A stretch of 64,000 nucleotides of DNA from Rhytidiadelphus loreus (Eukaryota > Streptophyta > Bryopsida > Hypnales > Hylocomiaceae), in assembly GCA_947034895.1 (NCBI GenBank), contig OX344765.1, forward strand, positions 3,105,001 through 3,169,000, given 5' to 3'. Each line of letters begins with the position of its first letter. Position 1 is the first letter of the stretch. The translations under genes were made by a program, and so were the position numbers. The notes beneath the pieces are model-generated. The model saw only the letters and a program-made list of their open reading frames with translations. It was not told the origin of the DNA and made no database searches. Shown here in pieces: positions 11,818-23,321 of this stretch.

Positions 11818-13362
11818 CTATACGTCAGCATCCATAAGCGCACGTAACTTCATTGTAAAGAACTTCCCCGACTCAGGGTTTCTGAATAGTTCCCTGTCAT
11901 ATTCACCCATATAACCAATTTTCATGTTCCAAATCAATTTACCAATAGAAAACGAATCAGACTTAACCATATACTTGTGCATGGCTTGCATCTTGTCAAG
12001 GCTCGTTTCTGAACCTTTTGGCCCAAACACATAGAACAACTTTGGAGCCACCCACCATCTGCCTTTCAACATGTCATTCCTCTCTTTCGTGGTTTTGTAT
12101 CCAAAATGTGAGGGAGCTCCCTCTTGTATACGACTGGCAATTCCCCAATCGCAAATCCCAATGTTTATAACATCATCCGAGTACGGCGGATAATGGATTA
12201 ATATGTTGTTGGGAGACAAATCGTTGTGTAGAACACCTTCATTGTGTACAAGACTTGTCATATAAACAAGGGCCCATGCCAACTTCGCCTTGTGCCTTCA
12301 AAAGAGGCTAATTTGCTTCACCTGCTCTTGTTGAAGTTCCTTCACCAACTTGATTTCGTGCCAATCGGCATGTGGCATGACCTTCTCATTCAAGCGAATA
12401 AGTTTGTTCAAATTACCACCATTCCACCACAACGTGTAGGCCTCCATTGTATTGGTGTGGATAGCCACAAATTTAACAATGGCTGGGTGATTTAAAGGAC
12501 ACACCAAGGCCTCAATGGATCGTTCATATCTCGCATCACGCGTGTTCGTTTGCTTTGACACCTTCCCCGCAAAATGTATATGCTTGGGTATTGTAGACAT
12601 GCCATCAATGTATACCTTACGCACCTTTCCATACCCCCCTTGTTGGTCATATCCACTAAGTGGAACCACTTTTGCACTAGAATTGATCCACATGAGAGAC
12701 GATCCACTGTTTTGAGAAAGAGCAGCCGTCAATGCGTCCAACTGCCACCCCATCGCCCTAGATACAGTCTTCGATAGTCTAGACGCCGCTTTCTGCCACC
12801 ATGCCATTTTTGCGTGGAATTCGATGGTCTCCTTATTTTCACACCCAGGGACTATAGGTCGGTGCTCTACAATGATTTTTTTGGTATTGAAAATGATTTC
12901 CATGAGCATGTTCTCCATCCACTTCTCGTAGTTGCCAAAGTACGTTTCATCCACGTCAACATATTTCGGGGATTCTTTGCACTTTTTTAGAATAAAAGTG
13001 CTCAAATCTCTCTTCAACTTAATAATGTCTGATTCTTTATGCCTCAAGTATGTAGACTCTAGGAATTCCACAGTGCGTCCCTCGTACCATTCGAAACACA
13101 CTCGCTGTGCAAATATTGAATAATCACGTGGAGGATAAGTTGGGTCCTTATCATGTGCCGTCTTTGACTTCTTCGACTTTGATGATGACTCTCCACCTGT
13201 TGACTCGTACGAGTCAATAGTCACTTGGAACTCCACGGGATTGTCAAGGTCGGTGCCCCTTACATATTTCCTTGTGGCATTCTCCCATTCTCGGAGGTCA
13301 TCGTGGTTAATATCCCATAGAGACGGACGCATTGTACTACTCCCTTCCCCTGGATTAGACAT
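11818..13362 (-). pseudogene. Protein-kinase-like gene interrupted by one in-frame TGA
   Basis: Read from ATG 13,362 to 11,818 this is one continuous frame of 515 codons broken only by TGA at 12,298-12,300. The first ~215 residues are not recognised (acidic/Ser-Lys patch around residues 60-70). The kinase fold follows: a glycine-loop-like segment 'GGYGKVRKV', the lysine motif 'FAGKVSK', 'NHPAIVKF', and, after the stop, the catalytic loop 'HNDLSPNN' (HRDxxxxN type), 'CDWGIA' in place of DFG, 'WWVAPKL' in the APE position and 'KSDSFSIGKLIWNM' (subdomain IX type). The catalytic Asp and metal-binding Asn are present. It would phosphorylate protein if read through, but the stop removes the C-lobe. 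It lies inside a long inverted-repeat element, with a GGGCGACC array 150 bp upstream of the ATG. A CGA to TGA change would explain the stop. Confidence 0.8.
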
Positions 13363-13515
13363 AACTCTTCCTTCACAAAGTTACCCACAATCGATGAATA
13401 AATAGAGTCGTGGAAAAAAGGGCAACAAGTCCACCCCCCAATCACCGCCTTGGCCCACAAGCTCGCATTCAGCCACTACAAGGTGGATGAAAGCCATAGC
13501 ACAGGACCAAGACTA

Positions 13516-13925
13516 GCGAATGCGGGTGGGGCGACCGCTTAAGTACCCGCGGTCGCCATAGGGGCGCGTGCGGGTGACAGGGCGCGTGCGGGTAAGGGCG
13601 ACCGCGGGTACCAAAGTGGTCCTGAAACAATGAACCCGAGGTCGCCCCCTACACCCGAGGTCGCCCTGGAACTTGGGACTTCCAGCTTTTGTGGTACTGG
13701 GGCAACTTTGACTGGGGCGACATCGGGTAGGCGACTTCGGGTAGGCGACTTCGGGTGGGCGACTTCGGGTGGGCAACATCGGGTGGGGCGACCGTGGGTC
13801 CAGAAGTCGTGGAAAATTCACGCATTTGTAATTACCTCTTTGGGGGATTGGGCGACTTCGGGTGGGGCGACTTCGGGTGGGGCGACTTCGGGTAGGGCGA
13901 CTTCGGGTGGGGCTATGGAGCCATG
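13516..13925. repeat. GGGGCGACC-type array upstream of the kinase gene, partly palindromic
   Basis: Words GGGCGACTTCGGGTG/GGGCGACCGCGGGT run along the plus strand at 13,520-13,620 and 13,700-13,925. A short opposite-oriented block (CCCGAGGTCGCCC) lies at 13,635-13,670. It sits about 150-560 bases upstream of the kinase ATG and at the inner end of inverted copy D. Confidence 0.75.
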
Positions 13926-14815
13926 AGGCGACTGCGAGACTATTTTGTGTTGGGCAGCTGATGATATTTTGAAGCCCCATTGAATCAAAGAAAAAAAAGA
14001 ATAAAAATGGGATGGACAAGGAGTGGTGCATCAAAGGTGATTCCCGATGTGACCAACGGGAAGGTGAAGTAGTGGAAGGGATTCTCACACAAGGGTCAAC
14101 TTCTTCGAACTCAAGTGGAGTCTGGGAGGTCTACGGTTCGATTCCCAACTCCATGTGCATGATGTAGGAGGTTATGGTTGGATCTTACGGATTTGGTCAA
14201 GGACGACTTTGAGTTCCGAACCGAGATGAAAAACATTTCGGTTCGAAACTCGAAGTTATCCTTGGCCCAATCCTCGAAGCACGTCATGTGGCCTATACCG
14301 AGGTCTTCACGGGATTTTTTGAAGCTTTAAAGTAACTAATTTGTAATGATATAGAGTATTTTAGAATTCAATTGTGCTAAATCATTATTTAATTAGAATT
14401 GTTCATCATTATGGACAATGACGAATAAATACTTGTGAATGAAATTTGATTTTACAAGACGGGTGTTTGCTTAATCTATGTAGGGTCAAAAGATAAGTTT
14501 AACTTAACAATTAGAGTGCATTACTAATGACCCCCTAAGTGTCTAAGTCTTTCCCTCTTGTATTTTTCCTATGAAAATTGAGCATGGACTTATAGTAATT
14601 GCCATTGAAGCAAGTTTTAAAAAACGAAAATCTAACCATATGAATGTTTAATTAGCTTGTGTATTAGTATGCACGTTTCCTTTGAGTGCAAAATTGGATA
14701 AGAGTTGTGAGATGATAACCAAGAAAATTTACATTTTCTTTATTGATTGTATTGCTTATAAAAGAAAATTGGGATTGAAGGTGAAATGAAAAACTACAAA
14801 TTATATTGGCACACT
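13520..14815 (-). repeat. Composite-element arm, inverted copy D (outer right terminal repeat)
   Basis: Reverse complement of copies A-C. Its outer end (about 14,740-14,815) matches the outer end of copy A ('ataagcaatacactcaa' type sequence), defining an ~8.1-kb element from about 6,710 to 14,815 around the kinase gene. It contains the SINE-like segment on the plus strand (14,010-14,165; B-box GGTTCGATTCC at 14,135-14,145) and a fourth version of the hairpin. Confidence 0.75.
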
Positions 14816-15420
14816 AAAATGTTCTCTTCCAAAACTTAATATCACTTGAATAGCTATTAAACTCATTACAGGTTGGGAATATTTTTAATTCTGGTGGCCC
14901 ACGATTTCACTACCACCTATTCATTGATACATAAATTTTTTGCTCAGGCAAGGGTGTGCATTGAAGCATTTGACACTCAAGGAAACACTATCATACATAT
15001 TTTTTTACTTGGGGAGTTTCCCTCAATCCGATGTCCATTGGATTTTAATGAGGGTTCCTCTCTCCATTTGTGTGGATGTGAAAGTAAAGATAAGGTAGAA
15101 GGCTTTGAAATGGAGCGGGCATTAAAAATGGACCGTTTAAGTGGCTTTGAAATGGACAATCTGTAGTTCATAAATTGACCTCCATAATCATTAAATGATT
15201 CAAGAAAAAAAAATTATGAATTGTAAGAGCCAATCCATTATTTTTACTTTCCCATTTATGTTTAGAAGTTACAAGTGAACATTTTGCGGAAGACCTAGGG
15301 GCATAAGTAGGGACCTATGACACAAGTCCTTTGGAAATTTATAAGTAATTATAAAATACTTCCAAAAATATGAAACCACTTGTGTTATATTCCTCTTTTA
15401 TTTTTCTTTGTCTGAAAAAT
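14816..15420. other. AT-rich intergenic DNA
   Basis: A short open frame (14,873-15,166) has no recognisable features. A small direct repeat 'ggctttgaaatgga' occurs at about 15,102 and 15,141. No gene is supported. Confidence 0.5.
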
Positions 15421-15424
15421 CACC

Positions 15425-15670
15425 TGAAGTCGCCCAGGGACCCGCACCCGAAGTCGCCTAGGGACCCGCACCCGAAGTCGCCTAGGGATCCGCACCCGAA
15501 GTCGCCTTGTGGACCCGTGGTCGCCTGGGTATCCGCAGTCGCCCGTGTGCGGTTGGGGGACCCGCACTCGCCCTAATTCGTGGACCCGCACTCGCCCTAC
15601 TGCGACCGCTAGTCCCAGTACAAATGGGGTGGGGTGGACTTGCGGTCGGGTGGACTTGCGGTCGTCAGTC
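15425..15670. repeat. GGGGCGACC-type array upstream of the 15,970 gene
   Basis: Words such as 'cacccgaagtcgcctaggga' repeat with a 22-base period (15,443-15,510) and then degenerate to 'gacccgcactcgccct' and 'cttgcggtcg'. It lies about 300-550 bases before the ATG of the next gene, matching the placement of arrays before the kinase and RING genes. Confidence 0.7.
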
Positions 15671-15969
15671 CCCCTGCTTCTGTGCAAAAGCTGTCATCCA
15701 CCTTGAAGTGGCTGACTGCATGTGCGTGAGGCAGGGATTGGGGAATGAAGGAATTTCATTCTTCTCATTCCATGCATGCCTAAACCGCGGTGTTTCGTAA
15801 ACTTGACTAAATCCGCTACGATCTTTGAACCTTGAACATCTACTTTTGCTTCGATATTTGTAAATGTGTCACATGTATGATTACTAGTTTCACTTAGTTA
15901 GAGTAAGTATTTTGGCATCGAGACTTTTATATAGTATATATTGTTTAGTTATACATACGTTGTTGAAAC

Positions 15970-17454
15970 ATGGAGCGTACGACCTCGCCATCTCCTCCTA
16001 CTATACCTACTCCATTGACTCCACAAGAGAAAAGGGCGATGAAGGACAAGGGTCGAAAACGGTCAGGCAAGAAGCACAAGAAGCGCGTGGCCATATTACT
16101 TCATCCCAAGATTAAGGCTTTTAAGGGTTGGAGGGATGAACCACAACCTTGGAGTTACCGAACTGTTGCAAAGTATGTGGACTAGTGCCACATCAGCAAG
16201 TTATTTTTGTTCTGTCGTCACCCTTTGCACGTTCAAAACCAGAAGGTTAACCTTGCATATGCTACGGATACAAGGTTCATGCGTAGATGCTGTGAAGTAT
16301 GGACCCTTCTATATTTGGAGACCAAAGTGTACAGAAACGATAATTTCAGTTTCTTTCTTGTACGAATGGTGTATGCCGAAGTTGTTTTGAAGAAGGTAGT
16401 GGATTGGACAACACTCCTAGAAATGCCTATTGCGGTCCGTCCGGACCAAAAAGAGTGGGAGGAAGCCTCCAACTTGTGGGCAAAGGATCCTCTTGATATA
16501 AGCAAGATGATGACACCGATTAAGCGTGGAGCATCATTTGTTGCTGATGAAGAAGTAGTTTGGTCTTCCACTTCTTCCTCAGACGAGCACACCCATGAGT
16601 ACAACAGATATTCCTTCTCTAGCGATGATGACGATGTTTTTGTCACCGAGTCCAGGAAGTCTTTGGATGTGGGCCTTCACAAGAAGAAAGAACGTGGAAA
16701 AGAGCCCATTACCTCAAACCGCCATGAAGAAGTCTTGGAAAAAGTTGACCCCATGGAAGTGGAGGACTTTTCCACAGAGGAGCGTGCGATGCTAGAAGGT
16801 GATAGTGATTCATCAGACAATGAAGAGACCTTGATTGCCAAAATCGAGAGTGCACGTTTATCATTGAGTACAAAGAGTGAGGAATTGAAGAATTTGAAGG
16901 AACGCGAAGTGTCTTCTCCCACTGAAGCTTATTTGAAGCAACAATTGAGGTCTCTCAGCCAAATAGTCAAAGAGAGAGATGACGATTTTGTTGGTTTTAA
17001 GAAGAATGGAGACCAGTATTTAGCTAAGCAGAGCACCGGGAAATTGTCGCAAGCTGACTATTGTTTACTGTGGGAATCAAAATTAGAAACCCTACAACAT
17101 AGACGTAGGAAAGCAGAGAATGAGCGGTGAGCACTGCGTGTGCAAATTACCGAAGAGGAAAAGAAATATTACAATGCGGCCCAAAAACATATTAAGGAGG
17201 TGGAGGTTTTGGCAACGGACTCGACATACGGTAATCTTCCAGAGGAGTTAGAAATGCTTTGGAATTTGGTGAAGTTCCATGAGACTAGAGTACAAGTGCT
17301 AAAAGACGAGTTTGTGGATCTGAGAGCCGAAAGCGAATATTATACGCAATGGATGAAGTGGAGTAAGGATACAATGGGAAAGAGAGGTGAAGAATACGAG
17401 AAAGTGGGTCCTCCTCCTAATATGAGTGACTTCCTAAACCAAAAAGAGGTTTGA
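15970..17454 (+). pseudogene. Coiled-coil protein gene with two in-frame stops; paralogue of the RING-finger gene at 19.4-21.9 kb
   Basis: One frame of 495 codons from ATG 15,970 is broken only by TAG (16,183-16,185) and TGA (17,128-17,130). The N-terminus is Pro/Thr- then Lys/Arg-rich (possible nuclear signal near residues 20-40). It is followed by 'FKGWRDEPQPW' and 'CHISKLF', and later 'MVYAEVVLKKVVDWTTL'. These match 'FKGWNEEPEPW', 'CHISKFF' and 'GAYAEVALKKEVDWSTI' of the 19.4-21.9 kb gene, so the two are paralogous over roughly 110 residues. The second half is acidic/Ser-rich and then a long charged heptad-like coiled coil (residues ~280-480). The paralogue has Trp where TAG occurs, so that stop is a TGG to TAG change. 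Function unknown. Confidence 0.72.
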
Positions 17455-19419
17455 AGAAAGTAGTGTACCGCATTTTGGTAAACAATATTGTAAATTTGTA
17501 AGTAAGTCCCAGTTTTGGATATTGCGGCTCTCTCGTGATTTAGTAAAGAATATGCTACAATTTTTTTGGCATTCAAAGTTGACGTGGTTTTTTAATAATT
17601 ATTGTACACTTTGTAATGTGTATTGCAGTTTTATGAACTTAGTGTATTTGCAAAATATTTTGTCACATCTTTTGAAACCAATGTAGTACAAGAACACAAG
17701 ACCTAATGTTGCTCAAATCAGTTTTGTTATGTCATTTTATTCTGGATTTGTACTAGAAATGTTTATCTTGATATTTATTGGGTGAAAACATAGCCCTAAA
17801 GACCTAAGCCTATACAGGTTAAATAACCAATTGCTTCTTTTTCTAGCTAATTTCCATCGCTACTTACATGGCTTGGTGAATTTTCAAATGATTCCAATAG
17901 TTTTTTTCCATTTTCAGTGTTTTTCGTAACCCCTAAAGTCCGAAGGCCATTTTTAGGTGAAGAAAAAATCTAAACTTCCATTTCTATAATTCTATTGTGT
18001 TTGTCCAAAGAAAAAACTAAACTTTTGTGGAACTGAAGCATAGTATCTTGAACTTCACTTGTTTAAGATTTTGTGGTTAAAATTGTACGATGTTTGACTG
18101 TACAGATTTAGAGATATGAGCATTCAAAGTTGAAGAACAATTTTTTTGCAACACTGGACTACACTTTCAGACGACTTTGATTGCTATTTCTTCCAAAAAT
18201 GTGCACTATGGAATTTGAATTTAAAATTTATTGTGTTGAAGAATTGAGTTGGGAGTGTAGGAAAAAAAATTCAAAAAATAATAACTTCATTTTCATACCT
18301 CAAAAAATTGTCAAGTAGAAGTAGGTCCAAGGTTGAAAGAAAAACTAAATTGATAATAGCTCTTACATGGGATTGGAACACAATAATCCGTTAGTCCCAA
18401 CGGTGAGATTGTTGTAGGAAGCAAACTTCCCCTTTAAAATAAAGAAATTAGAGAAAATTTGAAAATTGCATTTTGAAATGAATTCTATAAGTTATTTTTT
18501 CAAAGATTTGTTTATATTGCCTTAAAAAGAAGAGAGTTCTTAACTTGCACATCACTAATCAAAATGGAATGAATCAAAAAACATGAACAAAAACATAATG
18601 TTAGCAAAAACATGAACAAAATTAAATCTATTTTGAATTTTTGCAATATTTTTTGTACTGCCTGCCGAGTTTAGTTCTAGGTATTTTGTGGCGTAACTTT
18701 TGCTTCCGGACACCAATTGAAATAAAAATTATATTCCCTCAAAGCTTATCAGATTTTATCTTTTCACAAAAAGTTTCGAAAAATTAGGGTACAATTTCAA
18801 CCCATAGAAACGTGCCCGAATTCCAAATTGTCTCTAGAGGGGACAATGGGACTTAAGGGGTTCATCATGTTCACTTTTTCTATTTATGGAACTAAAATGA
18901 TAACAATTACAATCTTCCATGAAATGAATTGAGATAATGAGATTGCTTACAATGATATACAATTTTGAATTCTAAGTAATAAAATTTAAGGTTTAGAGTT
19001 GAATTAATTTTAGAAGCTTAAATGTCAATGCAAATGACAATGTCAAAGTGAACTTCAACTTTAATAGCTCTTTGATAATAAACTTCATACAATCAGTTGT
19101 ACCACATATTTGATTTTGTTTGAAGATAGTGAAGTCTTTGGAGTAGAAAATAATGTAGAATATGTTTCAAAAATGAAGGCACTGTAATATTCTCGGTAAT
19201 ATTGCAATACAAATGTGTAGCATACAATCATAGAAGGCTCGAAGTTGGCCTATGTGGAACAAAACAAAAACACTGAGAGCTACACGCTTCTATCATATAT
19301 AATATGCTTCTATATACTAGGGGTTTGACATTATATATCCTTGGACGTAAACCAAGTAACCAAAGGAGAAATGAAGTGCATCTTTAAATTCTCAGATGTC
19401 AAATCCATTTGGATTGTTT
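17455..19419. other. AT-rich region between two convergent genes; conserved 3' motif
   Basis: No coding frame is supported. Positions 17,927-17,950 carry the 24-base motif TAACCCCTAAAGTCCG.. that is nearly identical to the minus-strand motif at 11,036-11,059. A weaker relative (AACCCCTTAAGTCC on the minus strand, within 18,848-18,864) lies 3' of the RING gene. The rest is A/T-rich with no repeats I could define. Confidence 0.5.
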
Positions 19420-21900
19420 TTACTTCTTAGAAGAACTTGCTTCACCATGTGAAGGTTGAAGTGCCTCTTGAAGGACTATCTTCTTCTTTGCACGACTTCG
19501 TGAAGCTGGCCCTTCCGCATTCAAAATGAATTCCAGGACGTTGGAATCTTGGAGAGCTTGTAGGGTCCTTGTCGTTTGTGGAGAATGTGCTTCCAAAAGA
19601 TAGTCCAATGCTTGACTTTGGTAATAAGGTCCATACGTAGAGTCCATGCAAGCCATGTTAGTCATGTCTTCAAGAGAGGCAAATTGATTGCGATCGGGTC
19701 CCCTTTTACCTTCATTATCCCAACGGTGTCCTTCCGGATGAGGACCCCATTTGAATTCTCCCGAGCTCTTCTCGAAGTATCCACCAAGGCATTGGTAGAA
19801 GAATGCCCTTCTCCCTTCATTGTGTGGACCTTTTCCCATCAACTTTGGTGCCACTTTGACAATCTCCGCCGGGTCAGTTTTCCAGTTCAATTGAGAGCTA
19901 CTAGGTGCCTTTTCATCATCATGTAGCCCTTGACGCCAGCTCCAAACGAGGTCACGACCCCACAATGTCGTATTAGTCGTCGTTTCAGCGCTATGTTCCC
20001 AAGAAGGTGGCATGTACGTCATTAAGTTGAACATGGCATACAAGCGATCATGGAATGGTGCTGAACAAAGTACACAACGTCGTCTAATGAGGCATCCCAT
20101 AAGGAGGCATTGAGGATGGTATACATGTGCACATGACCCGAGAGCCCAACCACCTTCAGGGCCAAATTGCTCTTGACAAATGGGGCATTTTGTATGGTCG
20201 AGTACGAAAGCTGCAGGTTGTGGCCATAGTAGCTTTTGGTCCTTCACCTCCATGTGACTAGACATTTGCTTTGCATGGTCCCAGCCCTGTTGTGCCCAAT
20301 CTATAATATTTGTGTCTGGTAACATCGGCATGTTTTCAGGAAACATGTCATCTAAGAGTGCCCAGGATGTGAGTCCATTCTCACGTTTAGATAAAGCTGC
20401 AACAAAATTCTTTGAAACCTTATCTAATTCCTTGGCTATTTACTGCGATCTATCCACGGAGAGAATGCACGCCACCTTCCAATGGTAGTACGTGGCAATC
20501 AATTGATCCAACCGTTGTTGAAGCTTTTCGTTCTGCTTTCCAAGGTCTCTTTCTTTGTCACTCTGCCTTGATTGCTGAACTGTTGGAAATGAGAGTGAAT
20601 CTTGGGTCCCATGAATATCGTTCGTGTCAGTGGTCGTGTCTCCGCCAACCGTAGTGAGGAACGCACTTCGATTATTTTGCAAAACCTTAGCACGCTTGGA
20701 AGGCGGTGGATGGCAAGGAACATCGTCGGTAAGGTCCCCCACAACTTTGTCTAGATGATGTGGATCATGGTCAACAAAAGCCTCATCCATATCTAACAAA
20801 GTGAAAGCGCCAGCCTGATTTTCTCGCAGGGCTTGAAGCTCGGTAGATTGTCGTGCAATGAGAGCATCTTTCAGTTGGCACTGTCCTTGCAATTTCTTCA
20901 AGTCACTTTCCAATGAAGCAATCTTGTTGTCTTTGATCTGTATGAGGTTTTGAGCCTTTGCTAGTGTCAGAGTGTTGTGACCTACATCCATTCGGGATTG
21001 AAGAGCTGGTGCACCAACAATTGTTTCACTAGGCCCTTCATCGTTGCAACTGAATTCGAAGACATTACTTGGATTCTGTGCAGGCAATGGTGGATTCGAA
21101 GCTGATGGAGAAGCCCCTTATGGTCCAATTCGTGTAGTGGAACGTTGCACTCTTGACGATTGTCCCGATTTACGTCCCCATAATGTTTCGACGCCGTGGA
21201 CAATTTCATTCTGATTTGGAGGGAGGCCAATAGGTAGTTCCGTGGCTTGTTCTATCCGAAGCACCCGCGTACCATCTGAATTGTCATCCTCTTCTGATGA
21301 CTCTGTGTCAATTTCAACTTGGGCCTGATTCCTAGGAACACTTCGAAAAGGACCCAATCCACCCTCTGGAAAAAAGAGAATTCCTTTTGGTATGCACCCG
21401 TCCTCTGGACGTTTTACGTGAGGACTGGATTTGATCGTGCTCCAATCGACTTCTTTCTTCAATGCCACTTCAGCATAGGCTCCTCTGGCAAGGAAAAAAG
21501 GGGCCTCATTCCTTTCTACAGAGGCCATATTGTAGAGAGCTTGCCACAATTCAATGCACCTGTTCACAAATATTTCATTCTCACAGAACTTCAAATTTGC
21601 CTTGTTGGTGTGTCGATGATGATGATGACGCCATGCTGGAAAGAACTTACTGATGTGGCACCACTCAATGTAATCTTCGCAAGTTTGTATTGACCATGGC
21701 TCAGGCTCCTCGTTCCACCCCTTGAAAGCAATGTGGTCAGCACTATTCAACACATGCAACCGCTTTCGGTGACAAGTACCCCTACGCTTCCGTTCCTTGT
21801 CTTTTTGAATCTTTCGCAATCCCAAACCACGACGTGGACGTGGAGCCGGTGGAGGGGCTTCAGCAAGAAATTCTCCAGTGGTATTGTCTCCACTAGCCAA
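19420..21900 (-). pseudogene. RING-finger/coiled-coil protein gene with two in-frame stops
   Basis: From ATG 21,900 to the terminal TAA there is one frame of 827 codons, broken only by TAA at 21,118-21,120 and TAA at 20,440-20,442. Parts in order: a basic Pro/Arg-rich N-terminus; a domain shared with the 15,970 gene ('FKGWNEEPEPW', 'CHISKFF', 'AYAEVALKKEVDW'); an acidic linker ('SSEEDDNSD'); a coiled coil with many Lys/Gln/Leu (about residues 300-370 and 440-480); then a RING-like zinc site 'CPICQEQF...GSCAHVYHPQCL...RRCVLCSAPF', with Cys/His spacing of a C3HC4/H2 type. The C-terminus is basic. RING fingers usually act in E3 ubiquitin ligation; here that is inference. An array of GGGCGACC words lies 220-580 bases upstream. 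Confidence 0.72.
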
Positions 21901-22117
21901 GGTGGGTTGTTGAAATGAAGGTCCCAGAAAAATGTAGAGGGATTGTTGAAATCAAACCACTAGAAAAAGAACCTTGGATGAAAGTAGTCAATAGTAAATT
22001 TTCAACACCAAAATGCTTATGCATGTAGCCAGAAAGGGATACAAGCCAAGAAGCCTTAGTGATGAACATGGGAGAATGAAGATTCGGCAACTTTATATAT
22101 AGGCGAACCCAGGTGTG

Positions 22118-22480
22118 GATGCAAAATGGACGCGTGCGGGTCACGTAGGCGACCAACGGTTCTGGAGGGGTGACCAGCGGTCCTGGGGGGGCGACCTCGG
22201 GTCCTGGGGGGGCGACCGCGGGTTCTGGAGGGGCGACCGTAGGTCGAGGGGGGGCACGTGCAAGTGACGAAGGGCGAGTGCGGGTCTTGGATGAGGGCAA
22301 GTGCGCCCACGGGTGCGGGTAGAGGCGACCGCGACCTAGTACCCGTGTTCGCCTAAGACCTATAGTCGCCCCATACCCGCAGTTGCCCCATACCCAAAGT
22401 CGCCCCCACCCGAAGTCGCCCCACCCAAAGTCGCCCCTTACCCGAGGTCGCCCCCACCCGAGGTCGCCCTACATTTGCCA
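22118..22480. repeat. Palindromic GGGGCGACC-type array upstream of the RING gene
   Basis: The first half (22,145-22,260) reads GGGGCGACCTCGGGTCCTGG and variants on the plus strand. The second half (22,345-22,478) reads ACCCGAAGTCGCCCC and variants, i.e. the opposite orientation, with the turn near 22,330. The whole could fold on itself. It lies between the RING gene start and a hAT-like terminus at about 22,642. Confidence 0.75.
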
Positions 22481-22645
22481 CGCGGCTGCCACATGGCAAC
22501 TAGGTAAGCCTAGGTAAATGGGGGGTAAATTCCAGAAAAGTCAAAGGGTAAAGTTGACTCTATTAGACGGACGGGACCCTCTACTAGACATCTTCGACGT
22601 CGAGTTTGTCGAGTTGTCGAGTTGTCCGGGTAGACAACCCTGGGT
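22440..22645 (-). mobile_element. Possible hAT-like terminal module (inverted relative to 63.26 kb)
   Basis: Read on the minus strand from about 22,642: CAGGGTTGTCT, then repeated ACAACTCG words, GTCTAGTAGA and GTCTAATAGA, TTACCCCC, CCTAG and CGTGGC, then the GGGCGACC array. The same words in the same order occur on the plus strand at 63,258-63,470. CAGGGTTG is a typical hAT-type start. The partner end of this element and an 8-bp target duplication were not found. Confidence 0.45.
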
Positions 22646-23320
22646 GTGAGGATGTGTATACAGCTAAACATGCCAAAATTTTAATCCACGCTGCTGATGA
22701 ATTCATTCTTATGGCTCCTTTATTAGAGATAGGGCATGGAAAATCGCCCAGGCGTCATGGATGGAGGCTAGGGCAGTTTGCCAAGTGCACAGACCGAAGC
22801 TAGAAGCCATGTAATTCACAATTTACCTTTCTCTATTTCTTTTCCTTGCACTATCGTTTGTTCATCTTCCTTCAACATCAGCCTAAGTGAGTGAGGTACT
22901 CTCAGAAATTGTTCCAAAGTTAGGTATACTTGACCAATGAGTAATTGCAGGCGAGCTCCCACTCTAAAGTGTTGAGGAAGAAGTTTGATACATCATATTG
23001 CAGTGGCCAAAGTATTGGCTATCTGTTTGAATTTTGGCGTTTTTGAGATGATGTGCACAGCTGCCTTCATGTCAATGTTTGGTCCTCGTGGAGCTTGTGC
23101 GTACGTGCGTGTATGCGTAAGGAAGTAATTCATATTGCCTGGATAGAGAGTCATGAGATTTGAAGGCAAAGTCTGGTTGTCATCATGTGACTGAGGAATC
23201 AATGTAGTTGTTGAACTCCCTTTTTTGAAGTCGCACTGTAGTGACATTGTAGTCGCGACGAAGTCGGTTTTCAGTCACGCTGGCAAGTCTCAGTCATTCA
23301 AGAGTTCCGCAAGAGTTGAA
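22646..23320. other. Intergenic region, no gene supported
   Basis: Short open frames only (22,606-22,803 plus; 22,993-23,247 minus). Around 23,210-23,360 there are several AGTCATT/GTGACTT-like words resembling those near the CACTA-like end at 50.5 kb, but too few to define an element end. Confidence 0.35.
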
Positions 23321-23321
23321 G

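Noticed and set aside
13470..13485. CACTA start (CACTACAAGG) near the kinase gene
   Set aside because: No matching inverted end, no subterminal repeats, no 3-bp duplication.
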